Shown piece after piece: positions 6,947 through 15,003 of a stretch of 15,010 nt of DNA. The notes under the pieces are model-generated. The model was not told where the DNA came from, did no database searches, and saw only the letters and a program-made list of their open reading frames with translations. How positions within the stretch are numbered: the stretch's first letter is position 1; the number at the start of each line of letters is the position of its first letter. Position numbers and translations under genes: made by a program. Origin of the DNA: Zhenhengia stercoravium (GTDB lineage Bacteria > Bacillota > Clostridia > Lachnospirales > Cellulosilyticaceae); the NCBI GenBank assembly GCA_018883975.1, contig JAHLFD010000204.1:1-15010 (forward strand). The letters run 5' to 3'.

Positions 6947-7873
6947 ATGAACAAGATATGCGATATGTTAAACATTCAATATCCTATTTTCCAAGGTGCC
7001 ATGGCATGGATCGCTGACCATGCCATAGCAGCTGCTGTATCAGAGGCAGGGGGATTAGGGATTATTGCAGCAGGTAATGCACCCGCTGACTGGCTTAGAG
7101 CGGAGATTAGAGCTTTAAAAGAGATTACAAGTAAACCATTTGGAGTAAATATTATGCTCCTTAGCCCACATGCTGAAGATGTTGCTAAAGTTGTAGTAGA
7201 AGAAGGTGTAACAATCGTTACTACAGGTGCAGGCGACCCTGGTAAATACATGAACATGTGGAAAGAAGCAGGTATTAAAGTTATTCCAGTTGTACCGTCA
7301 GTAGCTCTTGCGAGAAGAATGGAAAGACAAGGTGCAGATGCAGTTGTAGTTGAAGGCTATGAAGCAGGTGGGCATATTGGTGAACTTACAACTATGGTAC
7401 TTACACCACAAGTTGTAGATGCAGTAAATATTCCAGTTATTGCAGCAGGCGGCATTGCAGATCATAGAGGTTTTGCAGCAGCTATGATGCTTGGAGCAGA
7501 CGCTGTTCAAATTGGGACAAGATTTTTAGTAGCTAAAGAATGTACAGTACATGAAAACTACAAACAACGTGTGCTTAAAGCAAGTGATATTGATACAGTA
7601 GTAACAGGAAGAAGTACAGGGCATCCAGTAAGAGCGCTTAGAAACAAGCTTTCGAGAGAGTTTGCTAAACGTGAAAAAGACGGTGCAAGCGTAGAAGAAC
7701 TTGAAGCATTAGGTGCAGGTGGATTAAGACTTGCTGTAGTTGAAGGTGACGTAATTAATGGAACTGTTATGTCAGGTCAAATTGCTGGTATGATTAAACA
7801 AGAACAAACAGCAAAAGAAATGATTGAAGAAATCATGACAGAAGGAAACAGAGCATTAGCACAGATAGGTTAA
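6947..7873 (+). CDS. fabK: enoyl-ACP reductase II (FMN-dependent)
   Basis: FabK performs the last step of each elongation cycle, reducing trans-2-enoyl-ACP with NAD(P)H through FMN. It is a TIM-barrel protein of the nitronate monooxygenase/IMPDH-like group, unrelated to FabI. The 308-residue protein opens with YPIFQGAMAWI, has EGYEAGGHIGELTTM with the catalytic His143, and FMN phosphate-binding segments at AAGGI (166-170) and GADAVQIGTRF (183-193). Location inside the fab operon separates it from nitronate monooxygenases. FabK enzymes are insensitive to triclosan. An AAGGAG ribosome binding site lies 8 nt before the ATG. The 60-nt gap after it holds the second palindrome. Confidence 0.95.
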   Translation: MNKICDMLNIQYPIFQGAMAWIADHAIAAAVSEAGGLGIIAAGNAPADWLRAEIRALKEITSKPFGVNIMLLSPHAEDVAKVVVEEGVTIVTTGAGDPGKYMNMWKEAGIKVIPVVPSVALARRMERQGADAVVVEGYEAGGHIGELTTMVLTPQVVDAVNIPVIAAGGIADHRGFAAAMMLGADAVQIGTRFLVAKECTVHENYKQRVLKASDIDTVVTGRSTGHPVRALRNKLSREFAKREKDGASVEELEALGAGGLRLAVVEGDVINGTVMSGQIAGMIKQEQTAKEMIEEIMTEGNRALAQIG

Positions 7874-7883
7874 TAGAAAAAAA

Positions 7884-7916
7884 TACTTTGAATTTAAAAC
7901 TTTGAAAATCAAACTA
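7884..7916. promoter_or_regulatory. second probable FabT operator, upstream of fabD
   Basis: A 33-bp imperfect palindrome centred on 7900 (13 of 16 pairs match). It contains two overlapping boxes: TTTGA ATT TAAAA (7887-7899, one mismatch) and TTTGA AAA TCAAA (7901-7913, a perfect match to TTTGA-N3-TCAAA). Its left part shares ATACTTTGAAT and most of the next six bases with the fabT operator. No good -35/-10 pair is visible here, so it may govern a weak internal promoter or act as a roadblock to read-through. Confidence 0.65.
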
Positions 7917-7933
7917 GAGGTAGGGTGGTAAAA

Positions 7934-8875
7934 ATGAAAATCGCATTCTTATTTTCAGGTCAAGGCGTGCAGTACGCAGGTATGGGTAAAAATTTATATG
8001 AACATTATACAGAGAGCAAAGAAGCTTTCGACTGTGCTTCAGACATATTAGATTGGGATGTTAAAGAAGTATGTTTTGAAGACAAAAACGCACTTATTAA
8101 TCAAACACGTTATACGCAAGCTGCACTTTTTACCACAAGTATTGCTGCCTTTAATGCTGCAAAGGCACGAGGTATTGTGCCTTCAGCAGTACTAGGATTT
8201 AGCTTAGGAGAATACAGCGCTTTAGTAGCAAGTGGAGTGTTAAATTTTGAACAAGCACTTAAACTTGTAGATAAGAGAGCTTTTTATATGGATGAATGTG
8301 CCAAAGAAAAAGATGGAGGTATGGCAGCTGTTATTGGACTTCAAAAAGAAATTATTGATGAAGTATGTCAATGTATTCAAAATGAAGGATTGGAACTAGT
8401 AGTAGCAAATGATAACTGCCCAGGTCAAGTAGTTATCTCAGGCGAAAAGACAGCGATTGAAAAGGCTACCCCACTTTTAAAAGAAAAAGGTGCAAGACGC
8501 GTCATGCCGCTTAATGTAAGTGGAGCGTTCCATAGTCCACTTATGGAGGAAGCAGCGAAGAACTTAAAAGAAGAACTTATACACTTTAACTTTAATGAAG
8601 TTACAGCACCTATTATCAGCAATGTTACAGCTTCTTATATGAATAAAGATGAAGTGATTGAAAATATTCCACTTCAAATAGTAAAAGGTGTACGTTTTAG
8701 AGAAAGTATTGAAAAACTTATTGAAGAAGGGTTTGATACTTTTATTGAGATTGGTGTTAAGAAAACACTTTGTAATTTTGTAAGCAAAATTTCATCAAAT
8801 GTTAAAGTGCTCAATATAGAAGATGAAGCATCACTACAAAATGTATTGGAATTTTTAGGAGGAGAGCAATGTTAA
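7934..8875 (+). CDS. fabD: malonyl-CoA:ACP transacylase
   Basis: FabD moves malonyl from CoA to AcpP, supplying extender units to FabH and FabF. The 313-residue protein begins MKIAFLFSGQGVQYAGMGK. The nucleophile is Ser90 in GFSLGEYSAL, where most homologues have GHSLGE; I recall a Leu in this place in streptococci, so His is not essential there. Arg115 (DKRAFYMDE) and the catalytic His200 (SGAFHSPLM) are present. The start is taken as ATG 7934 because it gives the normal FabD N-terminus and follows AGGGTGG at a workable distance; GTG 7925 is the alternative. The gene overlaps fabG by 7 nt, pointing to translational coupling. Confidence 0.95.
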   Translation: MKIAFLFSGQGVQYAGMGKNLYEHYTESKEAFDCASDILDWDVKEVCFEDKNALINQTRYTQAALFTTSIAAFNAAKARGIVPSAVLGFSLGEYSALVASGVLNFEQALKLVDKRAFYMDECAKEKDGGMAAVIGLQKEIIDEVCQCIQNEGLELVVANDNCPGQVVISGEKTAIEKATPLLKEKGARRVMPLNVSGAFHSPLMEEAAKNLKEELIHFNFNEVTAPIISNVTASYMNKDEVIENIPLQIVKGVRFRESIEKLIEEGFDTFIEIGVKKTLCNFVSKISSNVKVLNIEDEASLQNVLEFLGGEQC

Positions 8876-9612
8876 AAGATAAAGTAGCAGTTATTACAGG
8901 CAGTAGCAGTGGGATTGGCAAAGAAATCGCACATACATTTGCAAAAAATGGTGCCAAAGTTATCGTGAACTATCCATTTGAAGGATCAGCTGCTGAAGCA
9001 GAAGCTGTAGTAGAAGAAATCAAATCAAATGGTGGCGAGGCTATAGCTGTTATGGCAGACGTTTCAAACTTTGAACAAGCAAAAGATCTTATGAAAGCAG
9101 CGGTAGATACATTTGGTGGATTAGATATTCTTGTAAACAATGCAGGGATTACAAGAGATATGCTTCTTCTTAGAATGACGGAAGAAGAGTTTGATAGTGT
9201 TATCAATATCAACCTAAAAGGTGTATTTAACTGCATGAAACACGCAACACGCATCATGATGAAAAAAGGCGGAAGCATTATCAATATGTCTTCTGTAGTA
9301 GGACTTCATGGTAACATTGGTCAATGCAATTACTCAGCATCTAAAGCAGGTGTAGTAGGCATGACAAAATCAGCAGCAAGAGAGTTTGCTTCTAAAAATT
9401 TACGTGTAAATGCTATTGCGCCAGGTTTTATTGTATCTAATATGACAGATAAACTTCCAGAAGCAATCAAAGAAAGCACACTTAAGAGTATACCACTTAA
9501 TCGTTTTGGGAATGTACAAGAAGTGGCAAATGTAGCATTATTCTTAGCAAGTGATTTATCAAGTTATGTAACAGGCGAAGTCATCAAAGTTGATGGCGGC
9601 ATGGCTATGTAA
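8869..9612 (+). CDS. fabG: 3-oxoacyl-ACP reductase
   Basis: FabG reduces 3-oxoacyl-ACP to 3-hydroxyacyl-ACP with NADPH. This is a 247-residue short-chain dehydrogenase with the nucleotide-binding TGSSSGIG (10-17), NNAG (90-93) and the catalytic set N115, S142, Y155 and K159 (YSASK). APGFI (184-188) and the C-terminal VDGGMAM match bacterial FabG closely. Its ATG lies inside the end of fabD, and an AGGAGGA ribosome binding site within fabD stands 5 nt upstream, so the two should be translated together. Confidence 0.97.
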   Translation: MLKDKVAVITGSSSGIGKEIAHTFAKNGAKVIVNYPFEGSAAEAEAVVEEIKSNGGEAIAVMADVSNFEQAKDLMKAAVDTFGGLDILVNNAGITRDMLLLRMTEEEFDSVININLKGVFNCMKHATRIMMKKGGSIINMSSVVGLHGNIGQCNYSASKAGVVGMTKSAAREFASKNLRVNAIAPGFIVSNMTDKLPEAIKESTLKSIPLNRFGNVQEVANVALFLASDLSSYVTGEVIKVDGGMAM

Positions 9613-9620
9613 TTTTAATG

Positions 9621-9626
9621 AGGAGG
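9621..9626 (+). promoter_or_regulatory. ribosome binding site that fixes the fabF start at ATG 9633
   Basis: AGGAGG is 6 nt before ATG 9633. An earlier in-frame ATG at 9618 abuts this site on the upstream side and would encode the ribosome binding site itself as Arg-Arg, so it is not the start. Confidence 0.85.
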
Positions 9627-9632
9627 AAAACC

Positions 9633-10877
9633 ATGCAAAATAGAGTTGTTATTACAGGTGTTGGAGTCGTATCGCCATTAGGTAATACAAAAGAGGAGTT
9701 TTGGAATAACCTTAAAGAAGGTGTATGCGGTATTGATCGTATCACTAAATTTGAATTAACAGAAGGCTATGATGTTACACTTGCAGCTGAGGTAAAGGAC
9801 TTTGATGCAAGTAAATATATAGAAAAAAGAGAAGTACGTAGATTAGACCTCTTTTCTCAATATGCTATTTATGCAGCAAAAGAAGCTTTGCAAGATGCAG
9901 GTATTGAGATGGATAAAGAAGATGCTACAAAAGTAGGTGTTATCGTAGGTTCAGGTATCGGTGGTCTTGGCACTATTGAATCAGGAATGAAAACACTTCT
10001 TGAAAGAGGGCCAAAGCGTGTTTCTCCGTTATTTATTCCTATGGTTATCTCTAATATGGGAGCTGGTAATGTAGCTATTTATACAGGAGCAAAAGGTATC
10101 TGCACAAGTATGGTGACAGCATGTGCTACGGGTACACATTGTATTGGGGAAGCATACCGTGCGCTTCAAAAAGGGACAAATGATGTCATTTTAGCAGGTG
10201 GTGCTGAAGCATCTATTACACCTATGGGTATCGCATCCTTCCAATCACTTACTGCATTATCTAAGTCAGAGGATCCAAAACGTGCATCTATTCCGTTTGA
10301 TAAAGAAAGAAATGGATTTGTTATGGGTGAAGGAGCAGGAATCGTTGTAATGGAAACATTAGAGCATGCTTTAAATAGAGGTGCAAATATTTTAGCTGAA
10401 GTAGTAGGTTATGGTACTACAGGTGATGCTTACCACATTACTTCACCAGATCCAGAAGGTGAGGGTGCTGCAAGAGCTATGGCAGAGGCTATTAGTGAAG
10501 CGGGTATTACACCAGATGCTATAGGCTACATCAATGCACATGGAACAAGTACAGAGTATAATGATAAATTTGAAACATTAGCTATTAAAAAAGTGTTTGG
10601 TGAGGATACAAAAGTAGCAATAAGTTCTACAAAATCTATGACAGGGCACCTTTTAGGTGCTGCTGGTGCGGTAGAAGTCATTGCCATTGCTAAAGCGTTA
10701 GAGGAAGGCTTTATTCCGCCAACTATTGGATATGAAGTACCAGATGAAGAGTGTGACCTTGATTATGTACCAAATACAGGGAGAGTAGCAGAACTTGAAT
10801 ATGCACTCAGCAACTCACTCGGATTTGGAGGTCATAACGGAACAATTCTTCTTAAAAAGTGGAAAGGGGAAGTATAA
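9633..10877 (+). CDS. fabF: beta-ketoacyl-ACP synthase II
   Basis: FabF extends acyl-ACP by two carbons in each cycle using malonyl-ACP. The 414-residue protein is normal length. The Cys-His-His set is Cys164 (TACATGTH), His303 (NAHGTST) and His339 (TGHLLGAAGA), with the supporting Lys334. The C-terminal loop GFGGHN (397-402) is also typical. The protein begins MQNRVVITGVGVVSPLG, as expected for the family. No fabB or second ketosynthase is in the window, so FabF probably carries all elongation from this locus. Its TAA shares one base with the accB ATG. Confidence 0.97.
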   Translation: MQNRVVITGVGVVSPLGNTKEEFWNNLKEGVCGIDRITKFELTEGYDVTLAAEVKDFDASKYIEKREVRRLDLFSQYAIYAAKEALQDAGIEMDKEDATKVGVIVGSGIGGLGTIESGMKTLLERGPKRVSPLFIPMVISNMGAGNVAIYTGAKGICTSMVTACATGTHCIGEAYRALQKGTNDVILAGGAEASITPMGIASFQSLTALSKSEDPKRASIPFDKERNGFVMGEGAGIVVMETLEHALNRGANILAEVVGYGTTGDAYHITSPDPEGEGAARAMAEAISEAGITPDAIGYINAHGTSTEYNDKFETLAIKKVFGEDTKVAISSTKSMTGHLLGAAGAVEVIAIAKALEEGFIPPTIGYEVPDEECDLDYVPNTGRVAELEYALSNSLGFGGHNGTILLKKWKGEV

Positions 10878-11320
10878 TGGATATTAAACTTGTTAAAGAG
10901 CTTATGAATGAATTTAAAGACTCAGACCTTACAAAAATTAAGCTTAAAAACGATGAGTTTGAAATTGAATTAGAGCGTACGGCGCAAGTAGTGCCTATGG
11001 CAACACCAAGTGTAGCAGCAACCACGCAGCAAGTAGCGACAGCACAGATTAATATTGAGACACCATCAGAGGTTAAATTAGCAGCTGGCTATGAGGTGAA
11101 AGCTCCGATGGTAGGGACTTTCTATGCTTCAAGCTCACCTGACAAGCCCGCATTTGTAACAGTAGGTTCTAAGGTGAATAAGGGAGATACTATCTGTATT
11201 ATTGAAGCCATGAAACTTATGAATGAAGTAGAAGCAGATAGAGATGGTGAGATTGTAGAAATTTTAGTAGAAAATGAAGAGATGGTTGAGTTTGACCAAC
11301 CACTATTTATCATTAGATAA
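10877..11320 (+). CDS. accB: biotin carboxyl carrier protein of acetyl-CoA carboxylase
   Basis: AccB carries biotin between the biotin carboxylase and carboxyltransferase halves of acetyl-CoA carboxylase. The 147-residue protein has an N-terminal helical region (1-34), a flexible linker rich in Ala, Thr, Val and Pro (about 36-68) and a biotinyl domain (about 72-147). The biotin is attached to Lys113 in EAMKLMNE. The ATG overlaps the fabF stop as TAATG, with AGGGGA 6 nt upstream; a longer frame from 10859 lies within fabF and adds six atypical residues. The biotin ligase gene is not in the window. Confidence 0.96.
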   Translation: MDIKLVKELMNEFKDSDLTKIKLKNDEFEIELERTAQVVPMATPSVAATTQQVATAQINIETPSEVKLAAGYEVKAPMVGTFYASSSPDKPAFVTVGSKVNKGDTICIIEAMKLMNEVEADRDGEIVEILVENEEMVEFDQPLFIIR

Positions 11321-11331
11321 GGAGAGATGAC

Positions 11332-11754
11332 ATGTTAAATACACAACAAATTATGGAAATCATCCCTCATAGATATCCATTTTTATTAGTAGATAAAGCT
11401 GAAATTCATGAAGATGGTAAAGGGGCTACAGGTTATAAGAATGTAACGATGAATGAACCATTTTTCCAGGGGCATTTTCCGGGGCTTCCTGTAATGCCAG
11501 GCGTTCTTATTATAGAAGCTCTTGCACAAGTGGGTGCTATCGCTATTCTTTCACAAGAAGAATTTAAAGGAAAAGTAGCTTTCTTTGGTGGCATTAAAGA
11601 GGCACGTTTTAAAGAGAAAGTTGTTCCAGGTGATACTTTAAAGCTTGAGTGTAAACTTGTTAAACAAAGAGGCCCTATTGGAATTGGAGAAGCAGTAGCA
11701 ACTGTAGATGGAAAAGTAGTGGCAAAAGCAGAATTAACATTTGCTATAGGCTAG
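11332..11754 (+). CDS. fabZ: 3-hydroxyacyl-ACP dehydratase
   Basis: FabZ dehydrates 3-hydroxyacyl-ACP to trans-2-enoyl-ACP, the substrate of FabK. The 140-residue hot-dog protein has IPHRYPFLLVD near the N-terminus, His48 in FFQGHFPG and Glu62 in GVLIIEALAQ, the catalytic pair. It is the only dehydratase here and sits between accB and accC as in streptococcal and other clostridial clusters. AAGGAGA overlaps the accB stop and serves the ATG. No FabA and no FabM isomerase is present in the cluster. Confidence 0.96.
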   Translation: MLNTQQIMEIIPHRYPFLLVDKAEIHEDGKGATGYKNVTMNEPFFQGHFPGLPVMPGVLIIEALAQVGAIAILSQEEFKGKVAFFGGIKEARFKEKVVPGDTLKLECKLVKQRGPIGIGEAVATVDGKVVAKAELTFAIG

Positions 11755-11765
11755 GAGGTGTCGTG

Positions 11766-13151
11766 GTGATAAGCAAAGTATTAGTTGCTAACAGAGGTGA
11801 AATTGCTGTACGTATTATTAGAGCATGTCGTGAGATGAATATTGAGACAGTAGCTATTTATTCAACAGCAGATAAAGATTCACTTCATGTAAAGTTAGCA
11901 GATGAAGCTGTATGTATCGGTAAACCTTTGCCAAAAGATAGTTACTTAAATATAGAGAGCATTATTACAGCGGCAGTTTTAACTGGGGCAGATGCTATCC
12001 ATCCTGGATTTGGATTCTTATCAGAGAATGCTAAATTTGCCCGTATATGTCGTGAATGTAACATTAAGTTTATTGGACCAACACCAGAAATGATTGAACT
12101 TATGGGAGATAAAGCACGTGCTCGTCAAATGATGATTGAAGCAGATGTGCCTGTTGTACCTGGTTCAGATGGTACTGTAGATGCTGCCGAAGATGCAAGA
12201 ATGCTTGCTAAACGTATTGGCTATCCTGTTATTTTAAAAGCGGTATCAGGTGGCGGCGGACGTGGTATGCGTATTGTATGGAATGAATCTGAGATCGAAA
12301 TGGCTTTTAATACAGCGAGTAATGAAGCACTTTCAGCATTTGGTGATGGAAGCATGTATTTAGAAAAATATATTGTAGAGCCAAGACATATTGAGTTTCA
12401 GATTTTAGGTGATGTTTATGGTAATGTTGTACATCTAGGCGAAAGAGACTGCTCACTTCAAAGAAGACATCAGAAGGTCATTGAGGAAGCACCATCACCT
12501 TGCATATCACCAGCACTTCGCGAGAAGATGGGTGAAGCAGCCATAAGAGCGGCAAAAGCTGTAAAATATGAAAATGCAGGTACAATAGAGTTTATTGTAG
12601 ATAAAGATAGAAATTTCTTCTTTATTGAGATGAACACACGTATTCAGGTAGAGCATCCTGTTACAGAAATGATTACAGGCGTAGATTTAATACGTGAACA
12701 AATTAGAATTGCATCAGGGGAACGCTTACAGTTTACTAATAAAGATATCCATATTAAAGGTCATGCTATTGAATGTCGTATTAATGCAGAGAATCCTAAA
12801 CTTAACTTTAGACCTTGTGCAGGTAAAATTGTAGAGCTTCATTTACCAGGCGGCAGAGGTGTACGCGTAGATACAGCTATTTATCCAGGATATAGTGTAC
12901 CACCTACTTATGACTCTATGCTGGCAAAGATTATTGCTTATGGAGATACACGTGAGGAAGCGATTAGCATTATGAAGCGTGCACTTGCTGAAGCTGTTAT
13001 AGAAGGCATTGATACCAATATTGATTTCCAATATGACCTTGTTCATACAGATGCATTCAATGAAGGATACTTTGATACATCTTTTATAGAAAAGAATTTG
13101 GATTCAATTTTAGGAGAGGAGTGGTCATATGTTAAGTGCATTAATAGGTAG
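11766..13151 (+). CDS. accC: biotin carboxylase subunit of acetyl-CoA carboxylase
   Basis: AccC uses ATP and bicarbonate to carboxylate the biotin on AccB. The 461-residue protein begins MISKVLVANRGEIAVRI. It has the ATP-grasp glycine loop GGGGRG (162-167), ATP-binding K116 and K159, and the active-site K237, R292, E296 and R338 (as in TRIQVEHPVTEM and ECRINAENP), nearly the same numbering as the E. coli enzyme. GTG 11766 is preferred over GTG 11763 because it lies 7 nt from AGGAGG (11753-11758), which overlaps the fabZ stop, and gives the family's normal N-terminus. Its last 23 nt overlap the start of accD, so the final residues (VKCINR) are encoded in shared DNA. Confidence 0.96.
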   Translation: MISKVLVANRGEIAVRIIRACREMNIETVAIYSTADKDSLHVKLADEAVCIGKPLPKDSYLNIESIITAAVLTGADAIHPGFGFLSENAKFARICRECNIKFIGPTPEMIELMGDKARARQMMIEADVPVVPGSDGTVDAAEDARMLAKRIGYPVILKAVSGGGGRGMRIVWNESEIEMAFNTASNEALSAFGDGSMYLEKYIVEPRHIEFQILGDVYGNVVHLGERDCSLQRRHQKVIEEAPSPCISPALREKMGEAAIRAAKAVKYENAGTIEFIVDKDRNFFFIEMNTRIQVEHPVTEMITGVDLIREQIRIASGERLQFTNKDIHIKGHAIECRINAENPKLNFRPCAGKIVELHLPGGRGVRVDTAIYPGYSVPPTYDSMLAKIIAYGDTREEAISIMKRALAEAVIEGIDTNIDFQYDLVHTDAFNEGYFDTSFIEKNLDSILGEEWSYVKCINR

Positions 13152-13995
13152 ACAAAAGAAATATGCTCAGACTAAAACTACTCAGTCTAAACCTGAAGTT
13201 CCAAAAGGAATGTATACAAAATGTCCGCACTGTAAGAAGAATATCTATGTCATAGACTTAATTGCTAATATTGGTGTATGTGCTTACTGTAATGGGCATC
13301 TTCCTATTTCTCCAAGTGCTAGAATCAGTAAACTTGTAGATTTAGATAGTTTTGAGGAATTTGATAAAGAAATGAAAAGTGCCAATCCACTTGAATTTGA
13401 GGGTTATGAAGATAAGATAGAAGCTACTATGAAAAAGGTCGAGCAGAATGAAGCAGTTGTAACAGGTAAGGGAAGAATAGGTGGTATTGAAACAGTTCTT
13501 GCTGTTATGGATAGTAGGTTTATTATGGGAAGTATGGGATCAGTAGTAGGAGAGAAGATTACGCGTGCTATTGAGTATGCTACAGAGCATGATCTGCCTA
13601 TTATTATTTTTTCAGCTTCTGGTGGCGCGAGGATGCAGGAGGGTATTATATCCCTTATGCAGATGGCTAAAACAAGTGCTGCACTTGCAAGACATGATGA
13701 AAAAGGTTTACTTTATATCAGTGTTTTAACGAATCCTACAACAGGTGGGGTTACAGCAAGTTTCGCTATGCTAGGTGACATCATTATTGCAGAGCCTAAT
13801 GCACTTGTTGGTTTTGCCGGTCCGCGTGTAATCGAGCAGACTATTCGTCAGAAGCTTCCTCAAGGCTTCCAACGTTCAGAGTTTTTACTTGAACATGGTA
13901 TGATCGATTATATTGTAGAACGTAAAGATATGAGAGATAACCTCTATAAACTCCTTAAATTCCATGCAAAGGAGGGACGAGATGGAGAATACTAA
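13129..13995 (+). CDS. accD: acetyl-CoA carboxylase carboxyltransferase, beta subunit
   Basis: With AccA this forms the heterotetramer that moves the carboxyl group from biotin to acetyl-CoA, giving malonyl-CoA. The 288-residue protein has an N-terminal zinc ribbon with Cys32, Cys35, Cys51 and Cys54. The crotonase-fold domain follows, with SGGARMQEG (164-172) and PTTGGVTASFAMLGD (203-217). The ATG lies inside accC, 7 nt after AGAGGAG, and the end overlaps accA by 14 nt. Both overlaps suggest coupled translation to balance the subunits. Confidence 0.97.
   Translation: MLSALIGRQKKYAQTKTTQSKPEVPKGMYTKCPHCKKNIYVIDLIANIGVCAYCNGHLPISPSARISKLVDLDSFEEFDKEMKSANPLEFEGYEDKIEATMKKVEQNEAVVTGKGRIGGIETVLAVMDSRFIMGSMGSVVGEKITRAIEYATEHDLPIIIFSASGGARMQEGIISLMQMAKTSAALARHDEKGLLYISVLTNPTTGGVTASFAMLGDIIIAEPNALVGFAGPRVIEQTIRQKLPQGFQRSEFLLEHGMIDYIVERKDMRDNLYKLLKFHAKEGRDGEY
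13968..13975 (+). promoter_or_regulatory. ribosome binding site that fixes the accA start at ATG 13982
   Basis: AAAGGAGG, within the end of accD, is 6 nt before ATG 13982. The earlier in-frame ATG 13964 lies upstream of this site and lacks one of its own. Confidence 0.85.
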
Positions 13996-14920
13996 AAAAC
14001 TAGAACATCTTAGACGTATGATTGATGAATTGGCTTCTTTAGAAGAAAACCAGGAGATTAATCAAGAAATTAAACGTCTTCAGTCTATTGCAGTAAAATT
14101 GGAAAGAGAGATTGCTGAGAATTATTCGGCGTGGGATAAAGTACAAATTGCACGTATGATAGATCGTCCTAGAGGATCTTTCTATATTCAGGAAATGGTC
14201 ACAGATTTCATAGAGCTTCATGGTGATCGTAACTTTAAAGATGACAAAGCGATTATTGGTGGTATTGGAAAAATAGGTAATCATGTAGTCACCATTATTG
14301 CTCAGAATAAAGGAAAGTCAGCAAAAGAAAATGTAGAGCGTAACTTTGGTATGCCTCATCCAGAAGGGTATCGCAAGGCATTACGCCTTATGAAACAAGC
14401 GCAGAAGTTTGGTAGACCGATTGTATGTCTCATTGACACACCAGGTGCTTACTGTGGCCTTGGAGCAGAGGAACGTGGTCAAGGAGAGGCTATTGCACGT
14501 AACCTTATGGAGATGGCTAGGCTGAAAACACCTATTATTGCAGGGGTTATAGGTGAAGGTGGTAGTGGTGGTGCTTTAGCGCTCGGTGTAGCTGATAAAG
14601 TATTTATGCAGGAGAATACTACTTATTCTATTCTTTCACCAGAAGGTTTTGCGAGTATTTTATGGAAAGATAGTGCAAAGGCAAAAGAGGCTGCGGAAAT
14701 TATGAAGATTACAGCTTCGGATCTTCTAGAAAATCATATTATTGATGATATTGTAACTGAACCTTTAGGAGGTGCACATAAAGATCCATTTAGTGCAGCT
14801 CAGTTACTTAAGACGTATATCATAGAAAAGCTAGATGAGTTAGGTGCTATGAGTACAGATGTATTAGTCAATAAACGCTATGAGCGCTTTAGAAAATATG
14901 GAAGTTTTTACGAAAATTAA
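13982..14920 (+). CDS. accA: acetyl-CoA carboxylase carboxyltransferase, alpha subunit
   Basis: Partner of AccD in the carboxyltransferase. The 312-residue protein has a helical N-terminus (about 5-50) and a crotonase-fold domain. Diagnostic stretches are PHPEGYRKALRLM (125-137), DTPGAYCGLGAEERGQ (152-167) and GEGGSGGALALG (191-202), which build the carboxybiotin site; most homologues have Pro where this has Cys158. It ends near KRYERFRKYG, as usual. It is the last gene of the operon, and a strong terminator starts 8 nt after the stop. Confidence 0.97.
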   Translation: MENTKKLEHLRRMIDELASLEENQEINQEIKRLQSIAVKLEREIAENYSAWDKVQIARMIDRPRGSFYIQEMVTDFIELHGDRNFKDDKAIIGGIGKIGNHVVTIIAQNKGKSAKENVERNFGMPHPEGYRKALRLMKQAQKFGRPIVCLIDTPGAYCGLGAEERGQGEAIARNLMEMARLKTPIIAGVIGEGGSGGALALGVADKVFMQENTTYSILSPEGFASILWKDSAKAKEAAEIMKITASDLLENHIIDDIVTEPLGGAHKDPFSAAQLLKTYIIEKLDELGAMSTDVLVNKRYERFRKYGSFYEN

Positions 14921-14927
14921 AATAAGA

Positions 14928-14967
14928 GCATCCTAATAGCTTTTGGCTATTAGGATGCTTTTGTTTT
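14928..14967 (+). terminator. Rho-independent terminator of the fab-acc operon
   Basis: GCATCCTAATAGC (14928-14940) pairs perfectly with GCTATTAGGATGC (14946-14958) as a 13-bp stem with a 5-nt loop, followed by TTTTGTTTT. It closes the operon directly after accA. Confidence 0.95.
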
Positions 14968-15003
14968 GGGCATACTTAAAGTAATTATCAAAGGTAGGGT
15001 GAG

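Noticed and set aside
6976..7257. 93-codon minus-strand frame within fabK
   Set aside because: Shadow of the fabK reading frame, with no recognisable domain.
8970..9284. 104-codon minus-strand frame within fabG
   Set aside because: It is the reverse shadow of a conserved gene, and the fabG frame explains all the coding signal.
9618..9632. N-terminal extension of FabF from ATG 9618
   Set aside because: The extension would translate the AGGAGG ribosome binding site itself, and homologues begin at the MQNRVVITG position.
5178..14920. possible undescribed system within the cluster
   Set aside because: Gene content and order match the known FabT-type fatty acid synthesis operon gene for gene; only the regulation looks unusual.
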